Source of the DNA: Flavobacterium agri | GTDB taxonomy: Bacteria > Bacteroidota > Bacteroidia > Flavobacteriales > Flavobacteriaceae | NCBI RefSeq assembly: GCF_013401995.1 | Contig: NZ_JACBJI010000005.1 | Location: forward strand, 124,843-188,842 | Reading direction: 5' to 3' | Length of the DNA stretch: 64,000 nucleotides | Shown here: positions 52,214 to 61,594 of the stretch, piece after piece | Position numbering within the stretch: the first letter of the stretch is position 1 | How the letters are laid out: each line of letters begins with the position of its first letter | The notes under the pieces: generated by a model | Seen by the model: only the letters and a program-made list of their open reading frames with translations | Database searches by the model: none | What the model was told of the DNA's origin: nothing | Position numbers and translations under genes: made by a program

Positions 52214-54583
52214 ATGAGTTTCGAGAAGCAGTTTGACAATCCGTTCCGAATAGAGATTTCCTTCCACAAAGTAATTGAGGCACTTGAGGAAATCGCCATG
52301 TCCGATGTGGATTTCAGGGCCAACTACGCCAAAGGTCTACTGGCCGAGGTGGCAAAAGTGCCCGAACTGCGAACGGGAATCAGCGATTTGAGCAAAATTT
52401 CAGAACATGCCGAACTCATCCGTCACCTGCTCGCAGACCTTTTTCCGACGGCATTGAGCAAAAACGAGATCAAGGCCGTTACGATTCCGTTCCACCAAAT
52501 CATCTTCAACCATACCGAACGCTTCCAGAATATCCTGCTCAACGCCGGACCCGATTTCGATATGGGCATCCGAGATTTCGACGAGCATCAGTTCTACGTG
52601 ATGAGCAGTTGCATGATCCTCAAATTCTATTACGGATACGACGTAGATTTCGCAAGGCCTGTGTTTTACGACATTCCCGAAGCCGACGGAAGCGTGAAGC
52701 ATTACCGGATTCTCTACAACGCCGATTTCCTCGAGATTTTCAAGACCGACGACGCACCCGACATCACGCCCGAAGACATCGCCTTGCTCATCGACAATTT
52801 CGACAACTTCGACCTTTGGAAAGAAAAATTCCCGGTCGACAGTTGGATTTTGAGAGGTTTCGGAATCATGAACCTGTACGACAACACGGTAGAAAGTGCG
52901 GTTTCGCTTCTCAAGGAAAGTTTGCTGACGACCGAAAAGAAACGAGACGAGAACGATACGGATGTACTTCAAGGCATTTTCCGTTCGATTTTCAAGATCC
53001 GTAACCTGCGATTGGGTTTTGCCGAATTCCATCCCGAGGAACAGAAATTCCGCGTGGCCAATTTCGGTTCGCATATTCCAAGTGTATTGCTCGGCGGAAA
53101 AATGGAACGCCCTTACGAAGAAATCTGCGGCTGTTCGATGGACGAACTGGTTACCGATGCGAAATATCTCGCCATTTCGGACGTCAAGAAATTCGCCGAG
53201 GATTTTCCCGAAGAGAAAGATTTCGCCAACCATTTGTTGAGCCAGGACGTACAAAGCTGCATTTTTGCGCCGATCATGAAAAACGGGCGTGTTCTGGGCG
53301 TTTTCGAAGTCGTATCGTCGGTTCCGAAAGAACTCAACAGCATCAACGCGAACAAACTCGATTTCGTTTTGCCGTTCATCACCGATACGATGGACCGTTA
53401 TTATTCCGAAAAGCAAAACTATATAGACGCCATCATCCAAAAGGAATATACGGCGATTCACCCAAGTGTTTACTGGAAATTCCGCGAGGAAGCCGATTTG
53501 CATACGATTCCCGAGAACGCCGACAAACCGTTCCGCGAAATCATTTTCAAGGACGTGTATCCGATGTACGGCCAAATCGATATCAAAGGCTCGTCTGTTG
53601 CGAGAAATGAGGCTATGCAACGCGATTTGAAATTGCAGATCGAGATGTTGCTCAATTTGCTTCGCGACCTTTCCAAAAGACACAAACTGCCGCTTATCGA
53701 ACAGCATCTCTTTGAACTCGAGAAGATGGAAGGGCAGATTTTGGAATCGCTTAAAGCGGATTCGGAGTCGATCGTGCAGAATTACATCTTCAACGAAATC
53801 CATCCGATGCTCGACCATTTCAGGTCCGATGCGCAAATCGCCAAAAAGATCGGGCAGTACGAAAGCCAGCTCGATCCCGCGATCAACATGGTGTACAAGG
53901 AGCGCAAGAATTTCGACGATACGTTGTCGCTGATCAACAAGAAAATGGCGGCCGTTCTCGATAAAAAACAGGAAGAAGCGCAGGAGTTTTTCCCGCATTA
54001 TTACGAAAGGTTCAAAACCGACGGCGTCGAACACAATCTTTACATCGGGGCTTCGATCGCTCCCAAAAAAGCGTATAACCCGATTTATCTCGACAATTTG
54101 AGGTTGTGGCAGCTTCAGGCGATGTGCGACCTTGAGATCGAATATTTCAGGCTGCGTCCGGGATTGCCTTACGAACTCGACGTCACTTCGTTGATTTTGG
54201 TGTACAGCGTGCCGATCTCGATCCGTTTCCGCATGGATGAAAAACGCTTCGACGTAGACGGAACGTACAACGCGCGTTACGAAGTCGTCAAGAAACGCAT
54301 CGACAAATCGCACATAAAAGGTACGGGTGAACGCATCGTGCAAGCCGGAAAAATCACGATCGTCTATTCACAGAACCAAGAAGAGGCCGAATACAGACGA
54401 TACATCCGCTTGTTGCAATACAAGAATCGATTGGGCAACAATGTCGAATCATTTGAGGTAGAGGACTTGCAAGGCGTCACAGGATTGCGCGCTTTGCGTG
54501 TAGAAGTATTATACCAAGTCACGCCCGATGGCGAAAATTACACTTTCGACGACCTTGTAAAAGAACTCGACCTAAAGCCTTAA
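52214..54583 (+). CDS. Large GAF-domain protein
   Basis: A 789-aa cytoplasmic protein without signal peptide or membrane segment. A GAF domain lies at about 250-405 (FRVANFGSHIPSVLLGG ... IFAPIMKNGRVLGVFEVVSS). Around it are helical regions; one near 480-620 has coiled-coil character (LKLQIEMLLNLLRDLSKRHK). No kinase, cyclase or DNA-binding output was recognised. ATG 52214 is chosen over GTG 52211. It is convergent with the HD/PycTM gene, with a 4-base overlap of the ends. A sensory role is inferred from the GAF domain. Confidence 0.75.
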   Translation: MSFEKQFDNPFRIEISFHKVIEALEEIAMSDVDFRANYAKGLLAEVAKVPELRTGISDLSKISEHAELIRHLLADLFPTALSKNEIKAVTIPFHQIIFNHTERFQNILLNAGPDFDMGIRDFDEHQFYVMSSCMILKFYYGYDVDFARPVFYDIPEADGSVKHYRILYNADFLEIFKTDDAPDITPEDIALLIDNFDNFDLWKEKFPVDSWILRGFGIMNLYDNTVESAVSLLKESLLTTEKKRDENDTDVLQGIFRSIFKIRNLRLGFAEFHPEEQKFRVANFGSHIPSVLLGGKMERPYEEICGCSMDELVTDAKYLAISDVKKFAEDFPEEKDFANHLLSQDVQSCIFAPIMKNGRVLGVFEVVSSVPKELNSINANKLDFVLPFITDTMDRYYSEKQNYIDAIIQKEYTAIHPSVYWKFREEADLHTIPENADKPFREIIFKDVYPMYGQIDIKGSSVARNEAMQRDLKLQIEMLLNLLRDLSKRHKLPLIEQHLFELEKMEGQILESLKADSESIVQNYIFNEIHPMLDHFRSDAQIAKKIGQYESQLDPAINMVYKERKNFDDTLSLINKKMAAVLDKKQEEAQEFFPHYYERFKTDGVEHNLYIGASIAPKKAYNPIYLDNLRLWQLQAMCDLEIEYFRLRPGLPYELDVTSLILVYSVPISIRFRMDEKRFDVDGTYNARYEVVKKRIDKSHIKGTGERIVQAGKITIVYSQNQEEAEYRRYIRLLQYKNRLGNNVESFEVEDLQGVTGLRALRVEVLYQVTPDGENYTFDDLVKELDLKP

Positions 54584-55752
54584 ACCGACTTGAACGCGAT
54601 TACGAACGCGATCACCGAAGTCACGATACCGAACATGAAAATGTTGTAGGTAACGCGAAGCAATTTGTATTTGCGTTCGAGTACCGTTCCCAATAAATAC
54701 AGGTCTTTTATCAGGGATTCGTAGAGAAAATCCCGGTCTTCCATCATTTCCTTCATCGCGGCTTGATAGTGGTCGAGCGGCATTTTCGTGAAGTTTCCGA
54801 AAAACAGCAGGTTCATTTTGCGTTTTTTGACATCTTCGGGGTCGTAAATCGTGGAATTCACTTTCGGGCGCGTAGCCAAAATCGCGAAGATGATCGAAAT
54901 CACGCTGAAAAGCAACATGATGAACGTCGGTATCACCAAATGCGCATTGCTCGGGCTGTCGAGTTTTGGGATGATCGTCGAAAGTGCGATCGAAATGATG
55001 ATGGCGTTTACCGAAAGCAAAATGTTCGCTTTACTGTCGGCAATCTGGCTCAATTGCGTATGGTTGTTGAGCGTGACGCGGAATAAGGTCTCGACGCCTT
55101 TGTCGGGTTTGTCCTTTTTCTTTTTTTTCTTGTCGGATTTGTCTTCCAATTCCTCCATGTCCTTGAGTTTTTCCTTTATGGATGCTATGTTTTTCTCTTT
55201 TTGCGGCTGCCAGTTTGCTTTGGCAAAATCGGTGTAGAACTGATGCCATTTCGTGAGCATGTCAAGGTTGCCTTTGGCCCATTCGGCATCGGAATAGATG
55301 CGTCCCTGGCTTGCCCACTCCTCGCGCAGCAAAGCGGCTATCTTTTCGTATTTCTCGCTTCCGAAGTGCGAACAATCGGCGTCGCGGATCACTTTTTCGG
55401 CCGTCGATTTCGGTTCCATGCACATTTCCGTAACGCGGATGAGGCTTTCGGTGAGTTCGGCCAAATCGGAAGGAATATCGGTTGTTGTTGCGAATTCATT
55501 GAAAATCAATGCGCTATTGTGTTCGTGCCTGTCGGGGCCGTTTATGTAACCTGTATCGTGAAACCAAGCGGCGAGAACCAATGCTGATTTCTCTATCTCT
55601 GATAGCGTCTCGCTTTCCGACAATTTTGCAACAGAAGAAACCACGCGTTTGGTATGCTCAAAATTGTGGTACGTATATAAAGCAGAAAGTTTATCTTTGA
55701 GTAGGTCGTTTACGTAGTTCTCGGCTGTTTGAGAGAGTGTCATTGTCTCCAT
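54580..55752 (-). CDS. HD-domain protein fused to Pycsar-effector-like membrane domain
   Basis: A 390-aa protein in two parts. Residues 1-200 are an HD phosphohydrolase: His in YHNFEHTKRV (about 29-34), WFHDTGYI (HD at 65-66), and RDADCSHFG for the last Asp. A Lys-rich linker (about 205-222) follows. Residues 225-390 are the PycTM/DUF5706 domain, with its hallmark IADSKANILLSVNAIIIS and three or four membrane helices. Such membrane domains act in the Pycsar phage-defence system. No pyrimidine cyclase gene is adjacent, so this may be a stand-alone, core member. Confidence 0.85.
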   Translation of the reverse strand: METMTLSQTAENYVNDLLKDKLSALYTYHNFEHTKRVVSSVAKLSESETLSEIEKSALVLAAWFHDTGYINGPDRHEHNSALIFNEFATTTDIPSDLAELTESLIRVTEMCMEPKSTAEKVIRDADCSHFGSEKYEKIAALLREEWASQGRIYSDAEWAKGNLDMLTKWHQFYTDFAKANWQPQKEKNIASIKEKLKDMEELEDKSDKKKKKKDKPDKGVETLFRVTLNNHTQLSQIADSKANILLSVNAIIISIALSTIIPKLDSPSNAHLVIPTFIMLLFSVISIIFAILATRPKVNSTIYDPEDVKKRKMNLLFFGNFTKMPLDHYQAAMKEMMEDRDFLYESLIKDLYLLGTVLERKYKLLRVTYNIFMFGIVTSVIAFVIAFKSV

Positions 55753-55768
55753 TTTACCTTACCAAATT

Positions 55769-58700
55769 ATGAAATTATTTCGGGTTGCCGCCGTCGTAGC
55801 GGAAAATATGCGGTTTGTTTGGGTGCTTGCCATATTGGCGATGTTGCAGTCGTGCGCCACGTTCAAAACGCAATTAGGTGAAGATGCGGGAAAGGCGACA
55901 GACGATTTCAACAATAGCAAATCACTTTCGCATACCTTTTTCCTCATTGGCGATGCGGGCAACTGGAACGGAACAGAAACGCCCGAAGTGTTCTCTTTAT
56001 TGTCCGAAAGGCTAAAAGCTGCCGATAGTTCGAGCACTTTGATTTTCCTCGGCGATAATATTTACCCGTACGGCCTGCCAAAACCCGATGCTTCGAATTA
56101 TGCAGATGCGCGCATACGGCTTGAAAAACAAATCGCATTGGCCAAGAATTTCAAGGGCAAAACGATTTTTATCCCGGGAAATCACGACTATTACAATGGT
56201 CTCGACGGCGTAAAAGACCAAGCCAAACTGGTCACGGCACTTCTAGAAGCCAAAAAAGCGTTTCTTCCGAGAAAAGGATGCGGCATGGATAAGATCGATA
56301 TCGATGATTCTACCGCGTTGATAGTCGTCGACAGCCAATGGTTTCTCGAAGATTGGGATAAGTTGCCCAGCATAAACGAAGATTGCGACATCAAGACGCG
56401 CGAAATGTTCTTCAAGGAACTCGAAGACAAGATCAACGACTACCAGAACAAGACCGTGATTTTGGCGTTGCACCATCCGCTTATGAGCAATGGGGCGCAC
56501 GGAGGCGAATATTCTTTCCACAAACACCTGTTTCCGTTAAAGACCAAAGTGCCTATGCCGGTCGTGGGTACGGTCATAAACGTACTGCGCAAAACGTCGG
56601 GATTGAGCCCGCAGGATTTGCAGAACAAAAAGTACAATACTTTCGTGAAACGCGTCAAGACGTTGGTGCAAGGTAAAGACAACGTACTTGTCGTTTCGGG
56701 TCACGATCACAGCTTGCAGTATATCGATCGTGAAGGAGTACGTCAGGTCATCAGCGGATCGGGATCTAAAAAAGAAGCCGCACGTGCGATTGACAAACGC
56801 GATTTTTCATTCGGAGGAAACGGTTTTGCCGAAGTAAAAGTGCTCAAGAACGGTGCGACCAACGTGACCTATTTTTCTCCGGAATCCGAAAAGACCGACA
56901 AGACGATCTTCACGACCCAAGCGCTTCCGGCACGTCCGACTCCCAATATCAGGGAATTCCCTAAAACCTTTGCGGCGACCAAAGACACTTCGGTTTATAC
57001 GACCAAAATGACGACCAAAAATGGTTGGTACCGCTTTTTGTGGGGCAAGCACTACCGCAAATATTACAGCATGGTCATCCGGGCCAACCAAGCGGCACTC
57101 GATACGTTGCACGGCGGTTTGAAGCCGGTCCAGTCGGGCGGCGGACACCAATCGATGTCGTTGCGCCTGTCCGACAAAAACGGAAAGGAATACGTGATGC
57201 GCGCGATCAAGAAAAGTGCGACGCGTTTCCTCCAAACCTCGGCATTCCGCGATCAGGCCGTAGAAAAAGACTTCAGGAATACGTACACCGAAAACTTCCT
57301 GCTCGATTTTTATACGACAGCGCATCCGTATTCGGCTTTTGCCGTGGCCAATCTTTCCGAAGATTTGGGCATTGCACATTCGAATCCGCAGCTTTTGTAC
57401 ATACCGAAACAGAATCCGCTAGGGCTTTACAACGACGAATTCGGAGACGAGCTGTATTTGGTAGAAGAGCGTCCGATGGATAAGTTCAAAGACCTCAAAT
57501 CGTTCGGAAAACCCGATAAATTCGTAAGTACGGACGATGTTCTGGCCAATATCCACGCCGACGAGAAATATTCCGTAGACAAAAAATCGTGGATCAAAGC
57601 GCGTATGTTCGACATGCTCATAGGCGATTGGGACAGGCATCAAGACCAATGGCGTTGGGGCGAATACAAAGAAGGCGACAAAATCGTCTATCGTCCGATT
57701 CCGCGCGACCGCGACCAGGCATTCAGTAAAATCGACGGCGCGTTGTTGTCGTTACTAGTGAATATTCCGGCATTGCGCCACTTCAAGAAATTCGACGAAG
57801 ATCTGGGTAACGTAAAATGGTTCAACCGCACGGGTTATCCTATGGATCTGGCGTTCGTGCCGCTTTCTACCGAAGAAGATTGGGTCGAACAGGCCAAATG
57901 GATCGAAGACAACCTTTCGGATGCCGAAATCGACGCCGCGTTCAAGGACATGCCTAAAGAAGTACAGGACGAGACTGTCGAGCGCATCAAAGCTCAGCTC
58001 AAAATACGCAAGACGCATCTCGAGAAATACGCCCACAAATATTACAAAGTGTTGCAACGCACGATTTTGGTCGTCGGTACCGAGAAAAAAGACAAAATCG
58101 TACTCACGCGTTCAGGCAAAGACACCAACGTAGAGGTTTTCCGTATCAAGAAAGACGGTAGCCGCGAGAAAACGTTCGAGAAAAACTATCACCGTTCGGC
58201 CACGCACGACATTTGGGTGTACGCGCTTGGCGACAGTGATACGATTGAAGTAAAAGGCAAGGGCAGTCGCAAGATCAGGTTGCGTTTGCTTGGCGGAGCC
58301 GATACCGATACGTACATCGTCGAACACGGCAGAAAAGTCACGATCTACGATTTCAAATCGAAAAACGACGATTTGCTCAAGGCCGGAAATGCCTGTCTTT
58401 CGATTTCGGACGATTACGATGTGAACACTTACGACTACATGAAGCCGAAGTATAACGTATTCGCGGGCTATCCGATGGCCGGTTTCAACCCCGATGACGG
58501 CATCAAGCTCGGTGCTTTCGTGAACTATACGGTGTTTGGCTTCGACCGCAATCCGTTTACGCAAAAGCACAGTTTGGGCGGCAATTATTATTTCGCGACG
58601 AGCGGTTTCGAATTGTATTACAACGGCACTTTCCCGAAAGCTGTCGGCAGTTGGAATTTGCTCATGGAAGCGCGTTACACAAGCCCGAATTTCAGCCAGA

Positions 58701-59497
58701 ATTTCTTCGGATTCGGAAACGAGACCGAGAATCACGACGACGACGAAGACATGGACTTCAACCGCGTCAAGATGCGCATCCTAAAAGCCGCACCGACTTT
58801 GCAATGGGTTGGCGAGCAAGGAGCTTCGGCCAATATCCAGGCAAGTTTTGAGCGTATCTCTGTAGATCAGACCGCCGGCCGTTTCATTTCGATTCCGGGT
58901 GTGGTCAATGCCGACGTCTTCGATTACAAGGATTTTATCGATGTGAACGGCGAATACCGATTCGACAATTACGACAACGTCTCGAAACCTACTTTGGGCT
59001 TCACGTTTTCGGTTCTCGGCGGACTGAAGCTCAACCTAAAGGATTCCGAACGCAACTTCCCGTATGCAGAAGGCGGGATCGGAGTCACATATAAACTCAC
59101 GCCTCGCGGCAAATTCGTGCTCGCGACGTATGCCAAGGCTAAATTTTTGTTCAACGACGAATACGAATTCTATCAGGCGGCGACGGTCGGAGGCGATTCC
59201 GATTTGAGAGGTTTCCGCAACCAGCGTTTCTCGGGTCAGCAGTCGTTTTACCAAAGTACCGACTTGCGTTGGAACATCGGCAAGCTCAAAACCAGCATCG
59301 TGCCTTTGAGTTACGGGATTTTGGCAGGTTTCGATTACGGTCGCGTGTGGCTGCAAAACGATTATTCCGATAAATGGCACCAAACCGTAGGCGGCGGAAT
59401 TTGGGTAAACGGCGTAAACCTGATCACGTTGCGCGCCTCGTATTTCGTTTCGAGCGACGGCGCACGTGTGTTCGCAGGTTTAGGGTTTGGCTTCTGA
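55769..59497 (+). CDS. Metallophosphoesterase / kinase-like / Omp85 barrel fusion
   Basis: A 1242-aa outer-membrane lipoprotein. Its signal (VLAILAMLQSC) is best placed if translation begins at the Met at 55808, 13 codons in; both starts are possible. Part 1 (about 50-330): calcineurin-like phosphoesterase with GDAGN, GDNIYPYG, PGNHDYYNG, LALHHPLMSNG, VSGHDHSLQ. Part 2 (about 400-800): a segment with MLIGDWDRHQDQWRWG (about 611) and RPIPRDRDQAFSKIDG (about 640), like the catalytic and metal loops of HipA/PI-kinase-type atypical kinases. Part 3 (about 900-1242): a beta barrel with the Omp85 mark DLRGF (about 1146) and C-terminal GLGFGF. Confidence 0.8.
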   Translation: MKLFRVAAVVAENMRFVWVLAILAMLQSCATFKTQLGEDAGKATDDFNNSKSLSHTFFLIGDAGNWNGTETPEVFSLLSERLKAADSSSTLIFLGDNIYPYGLPKPDASNYADARIRLEKQIALAKNFKGKTIFIPGNHDYYNGLDGVKDQAKLVTALLEAKKAFLPRKGCGMDKIDIDDSTALIVVDSQWFLEDWDKLPSINEDCDIKTREMFFKELEDKINDYQNKTVILALHHPLMSNGAHGGEYSFHKHLFPLKTKVPMPVVGTVINVLRKTSGLSPQDLQNKKYNTFVKRVKTLVQGKDNVLVVSGHDHSLQYIDREGVRQVISGSGSKKEAARAIDKRDFSFGGNGFAEVKVLKNGATNVTYFSPESEKTDKTIFTTQALPARPTPNIREFPKTFAATKDTSVYTTKMTTKNGWYRFLWGKHYRKYYSMVIRANQAALDTLHGGLKPVQSGGGHQSMSLRLSDKNGKEYVMRAIKKSATRFLQTSAFRDQAVEKDFRNTYTENFLLDFYTTAHPYSAFAVANLSEDLGIAHSNPQLLYIPKQNPLGLYNDEFGDELYLVEERPMDKFKDLKSFGKPDKFVSTDDVLANIHADEKYSVDKKSWIKARMFDMLIGDWDRHQDQWRWGEYKEGDKIVYRPIPRDRDQAFSKIDGALLSLLVNIPALRHFKKFDEDLGNVKWFNRTGYPMDLAFVPLSTEEDWVEQAKWIEDNLSDAEIDAAFKDMPKEVQDETVERIKAQLKIRKTHLEKYAHKYYKVLQRTILVVGTEKKDKIVLTRSGKDTNVEVFRIKKDGSREKTFEKNYHRSATHDIWVYALGDSDTIEVKGKGSRKIRLRLLGGADTDTYIVEHGRKVTIYDFKSKNDDLLKAGNACLSISDDYDVNTYDYMKPKYNVFAGYPMAGFNPDDGIKLGAFVNYTVFGFDRNPFTQKHSLGGNYYFATSGFELYYNGTFPKAVGSWNLLMEARYTSPNFSQNFFGFGNETENHDDDEDMDFNRVKMRILKAAPTLQWVGEQGASANIQASFERISVDQTAGRFISIPGVVNADVFDYKDFIDVNGEYRFDNYDNVSKPTLGFTFSVLGGLKLNLKDSERNFPYAEGGIGVTYKLTPRGKFVLATYAKAKFLFNDEYEFYQAATVGGDSDLRGFRNQRFSGQQSFYQSTDLRWNIGKLKTSIVPLSYGILAGFDYGRVWLQNDYSDKWHQTVGGGIWVNGVNLITLRASYFVSSDGARVFAGLGFGF

Positions 59498-60337
59498 TAG
59501 TTTGTATCGGTAGAGATTCCCGCCAATCTTTTTGGTCTTTTCGTCGGTAATCAGGATTTCGTCGTTAGAAGAAAAACCCAATCCTTCTTTTTGGGAAAAA
59601 TGTTCGAGTTCTATCGTTTTTGATTTTCCGCCAACGAAATTATCGGCTTTGAAATTCGTGAACAGGAAAATCTTGTCGCCTGTTAGCAACGCCACTTTCT
59701 TTCCGTCGGGGCTGATGTCGGCCGACGTGATCGCGCATCTGTTGAACTTGCCGCACGTTTTGAACTCGCTTATTTTTTGGGCCGCGAAATTTCCGGGTTT
59801 GTTCGGGACGCGATACAATAGGGTCGTGCCATCGAAATTTGCGCTGCGGTTTTTGGTGAATAGATAGAAATAATCACCCGACACGAAAAACGCTTCGCAG
59901 TCGAAAAAACGCTCCGATTTTTTTGGAGGGAATTCCTTTTGTTCCGGATAATGGAACGTGGTTTTCGAAGCGATTGCCGTCTCGTCTTTCGACAGGTTTT
60001 TGGCATCGATCTTATAAATCGACAAATCGCGTCTTGTGTTGTCGTTGTTCCCGAAATCGCCGATATACAGATTGCCTTTCGCATCCGAAGCGAGTTCTTC
60101 CCAATCGTTGTTCTCAACACCTGCAATTTTGGTTTGATGGATGAGGTTGCCCGATTTGTCCAAACGGTACAAAATGGGCTTGTTGCCGTGGTCTTCGGTG
60201 GTCCAGATTGAACCGTTCAACACTTCACAGGCCGAGTTTTCGGCAAGATTGGCCGGGAGTTTTCCCAATACCTCGATTTTCGGATTCTGTGCGCAGGCCA
60301 CGCAAACGAACAGCAGTGAAAGCGATAGTTTCTTCAT
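59480..60337 (-). CDS. Propeller-like lipoprotein
   Basis: A 285-aa exported protein. The N-terminus MKKLSLSLLFVCVACAQNPK is a lipoprotein signal (VACAQ) or a plain signal peptide. The body has repeating blades such as IWTTEDHGNKPILYRLDKSG and LYIGDFGNNDNTRRDLSIYK, suggesting a six-bladed propeller of the SdiA-regulated/esterase-like kind. The start at 60337 gives the signal directly. Its 3' end overlaps the end of the convergent fusion gene by 18 bases. Function unknown. Confidence 0.7.
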   Translation of the reverse strand: MKKLSLSLLFVCVACAQNPKIEVLGKLPANLAENSACEVLNGSIWTTEDHGNKPILYRLDKSGNLIHQTKIAGVENNDWEELASDAKGNLYIGDFGNNDNTRRDLSIYKIDAKNLSKDETAIASKTTFHYPEQKEFPPKKSERFFDCEAFFVSGDYFYLFTKNRSANFDGTTLLYRVPNKPGNFAAQKISEFKTCGKFNRCAITSADISPDGKKVALLTGDKIFLFTNFKADNFVGGKSKTIELEHFSQKEGLGFSSNDEILITDEKTKKIGGNLYRYKLSEAKP

Positions 60338-60459
60338 AGTATAAAAATAGACAAACCTTAAAAACGCAGCGACCGATTTCACAAACTATTAGTATATCGC
60401 TAACAGCCGGCTCTTGCGGGAATGGGTAACTTTAGGAAAACGATAAAAGACAACTCGAT

Positions 60460-60828
60460 ATGATACAGCAAATTGACAACGTTCCCGATAATATGGTCGC
60501 GTTCCGATCGTCGGGAGAAGTGACCAAGGACGACTTCGACACGGTCTTTCCGAGAGTAGAAGAGCTTGTGGATCGAACCGGAAAATTAAATTATCTGCTC
60601 GAGCTCGACAATTCGCCTGCAGATTTTTCGGCGGGCGCATGGCTACAGGATGCATTGCTCGGCGTAAAAAACATCACCAAATGGAATCGCGCCGCTATCG
60701 TTACCGATTCACGGCAGGTACGCGATTTTACCGAAGCGTTCAGCAAAGTGATGCCGGGCGAATTCCGGGGTTTTCCAAAAAGTGAATTCGACCATGCGGT
60801 AGACTGGGTTTCCGAAAAGACGATTTAG
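60460..60828 (+). CDS. SpoIIAA-like (STAS fold) protein
   Basis: A 122-aa protein. The sequence RSSGEVTKDDFDTVFPRVEE and the C-terminal GEFRGFPKSEFDHAVDWV fit the SpoIIAA-like family with the STAS/CRAL-TRIO-like fold. Role unknown; related proteins are found with stress genes. It lies alone on the plus strand, with TAACTTTA (60427-60434) as a possible -7 box. Confidence 0.75.
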   Translation: MIQQIDNVPDNMVAFRSSGEVTKDDFDTVFPRVEELVDRTGKLNYLLELDNSPADFSAGAWLQDALLGVKNITKWNRAAIVTDSRQVRDFTEAFSKVMPGEFRGFPKSEFDHAVDWVSEKTI

Positions 60829-60901
60829 TGGTTTCAGGGTAAGGTGAAATGAAAATTCTGTAAGAGTTATTGGGTTTGATTTCGTAATTTAAAGGACGCT
60901 A

Positions 60902-61105
60902 ATGTCTATCCATAAACCCTGCGCCATGAAACCCGAAAAATTACACAAGCACGACGAAAAGGCCGAAAAAGAGACCTATTCCAAAGATTTGTTCAACGAT
61001 TACGGCAAGGTGAAACTGCGTCGGCGACAATATCTGACGAATCTTATGGCAACCAACAAGATGTGCCTTTTAAACAATAATATCAACACGCTATTACTAT
61101 TTTGA
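60902..61105 (+). CDS. Small basic hypothetical protein
   Basis: A 67-aa (or 59-aa if begun at the second Met at 60926) protein, rich in Lys, Asp and Glu: HKHDEKAEKETYSKDLFND, then KVKLRRRQYLTNLM. No family recognised. The reading frame has a coding-like third-base pattern. The next gene begins one base after its stop, so the pair is likely co-transcribed. Confidence 0.5.
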   Translation: MSIHKPCAMKPEKLHKHDEKAEKETYSKDLFNDYGKVKLRRRQYLTNLMATNKMCLLNNNINTLLLF

Positions 61106-61106
61106 C

Positions 61107-61523
61107 ATGATACCGAATAAAGATTATAACAACGACCTCAATAATTTGGAAAGCGACAACAATGAAGCGCGCAACCTGAAGGAACATTTAGACGAGGAAA
61201 TCCGTGCCGAAGACCTCGATCACGGAAACGGTGACGATTTCGAATATTCGTCTCCCGATAAATATCTGGCGATGGAACAGAAAGGCGTCACGTTTACCGA
61301 CGATTCCGATCCGATGAGCTTGAATCCGGACAACATCGAATATCGTCAGCACGGCCAGATTTCCGATGAGTTCGACGTGAACAACCGCAATTCGAGAAAT
61401 GCGGAAGCGTTCAGTCAGGACGAATATATCCTTCGTGACAACATCGATCTCGACGAAGACCAATCGCAGTCGATTTCATCCGATGACGACATCGACACGA
61501 ACGAGCATAATGACGGACTGTAA
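61107..61523 (+). CDS. Small acidic hypothetical protein
   Basis: A 138-aa soluble protein that is very acidic (Asp, Glu, Asn, Ser) and likely disordered: NNDLNNLESDNNEARNLKEH, then DDIDTNEHNDGL at the end. No family recognised. A strong terminator follows. Small acidic proteins beside DUF892 and SpoIIAA-like genes suggest a stress-related group, but that is only a guess. Confidence 0.6.
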   Translation: MIPNKDYNNDLNNLESDNNEARNLKEHLDEEIRAEDLDHGNGDDFEYSSPDKYLAMEQKGVTFTDDSDPMSLNPDNIEYRQHGQISDEFDVNNRNSRNAEAFSQDEYILRDNIDLDEDQSQSISSDDDIDTNEHNDGL

Positions 61524-61537
61524 AGCCCGTATGCACG

Positions 61538-61569
61538 AAAGCCGCAATGTGAAGTTGCGGCTTTTTTAT
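61538..61569 (+). terminator. Terminator of the small acidic protein gene
   Basis: AAAGCCGCAA/TTGCGGCTTT with a 6-base loop and a T-run. Confidence 0.85.
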
Positions 61570-61594
61570 TTGTGTTGACTTGATGTAATCGGGT

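Noticed and set aside
52400..54343. Very long open frame (about 647 codons) on the minus strand
   Set aside because: It lies fully antisense to the large GAF gene. The translation is rich in Arg, His, Phe and Val and has no domain; it is a shadow of the codon pattern on the other strand.
57600..57730. HipA-type toxin in the fusion protein
   Set aside because: The DRH and DRDQAF loops recall HipA, but the part lies inside an exported outer-membrane protein and no HipB antitoxin gene is present. A toxin role is not supported.
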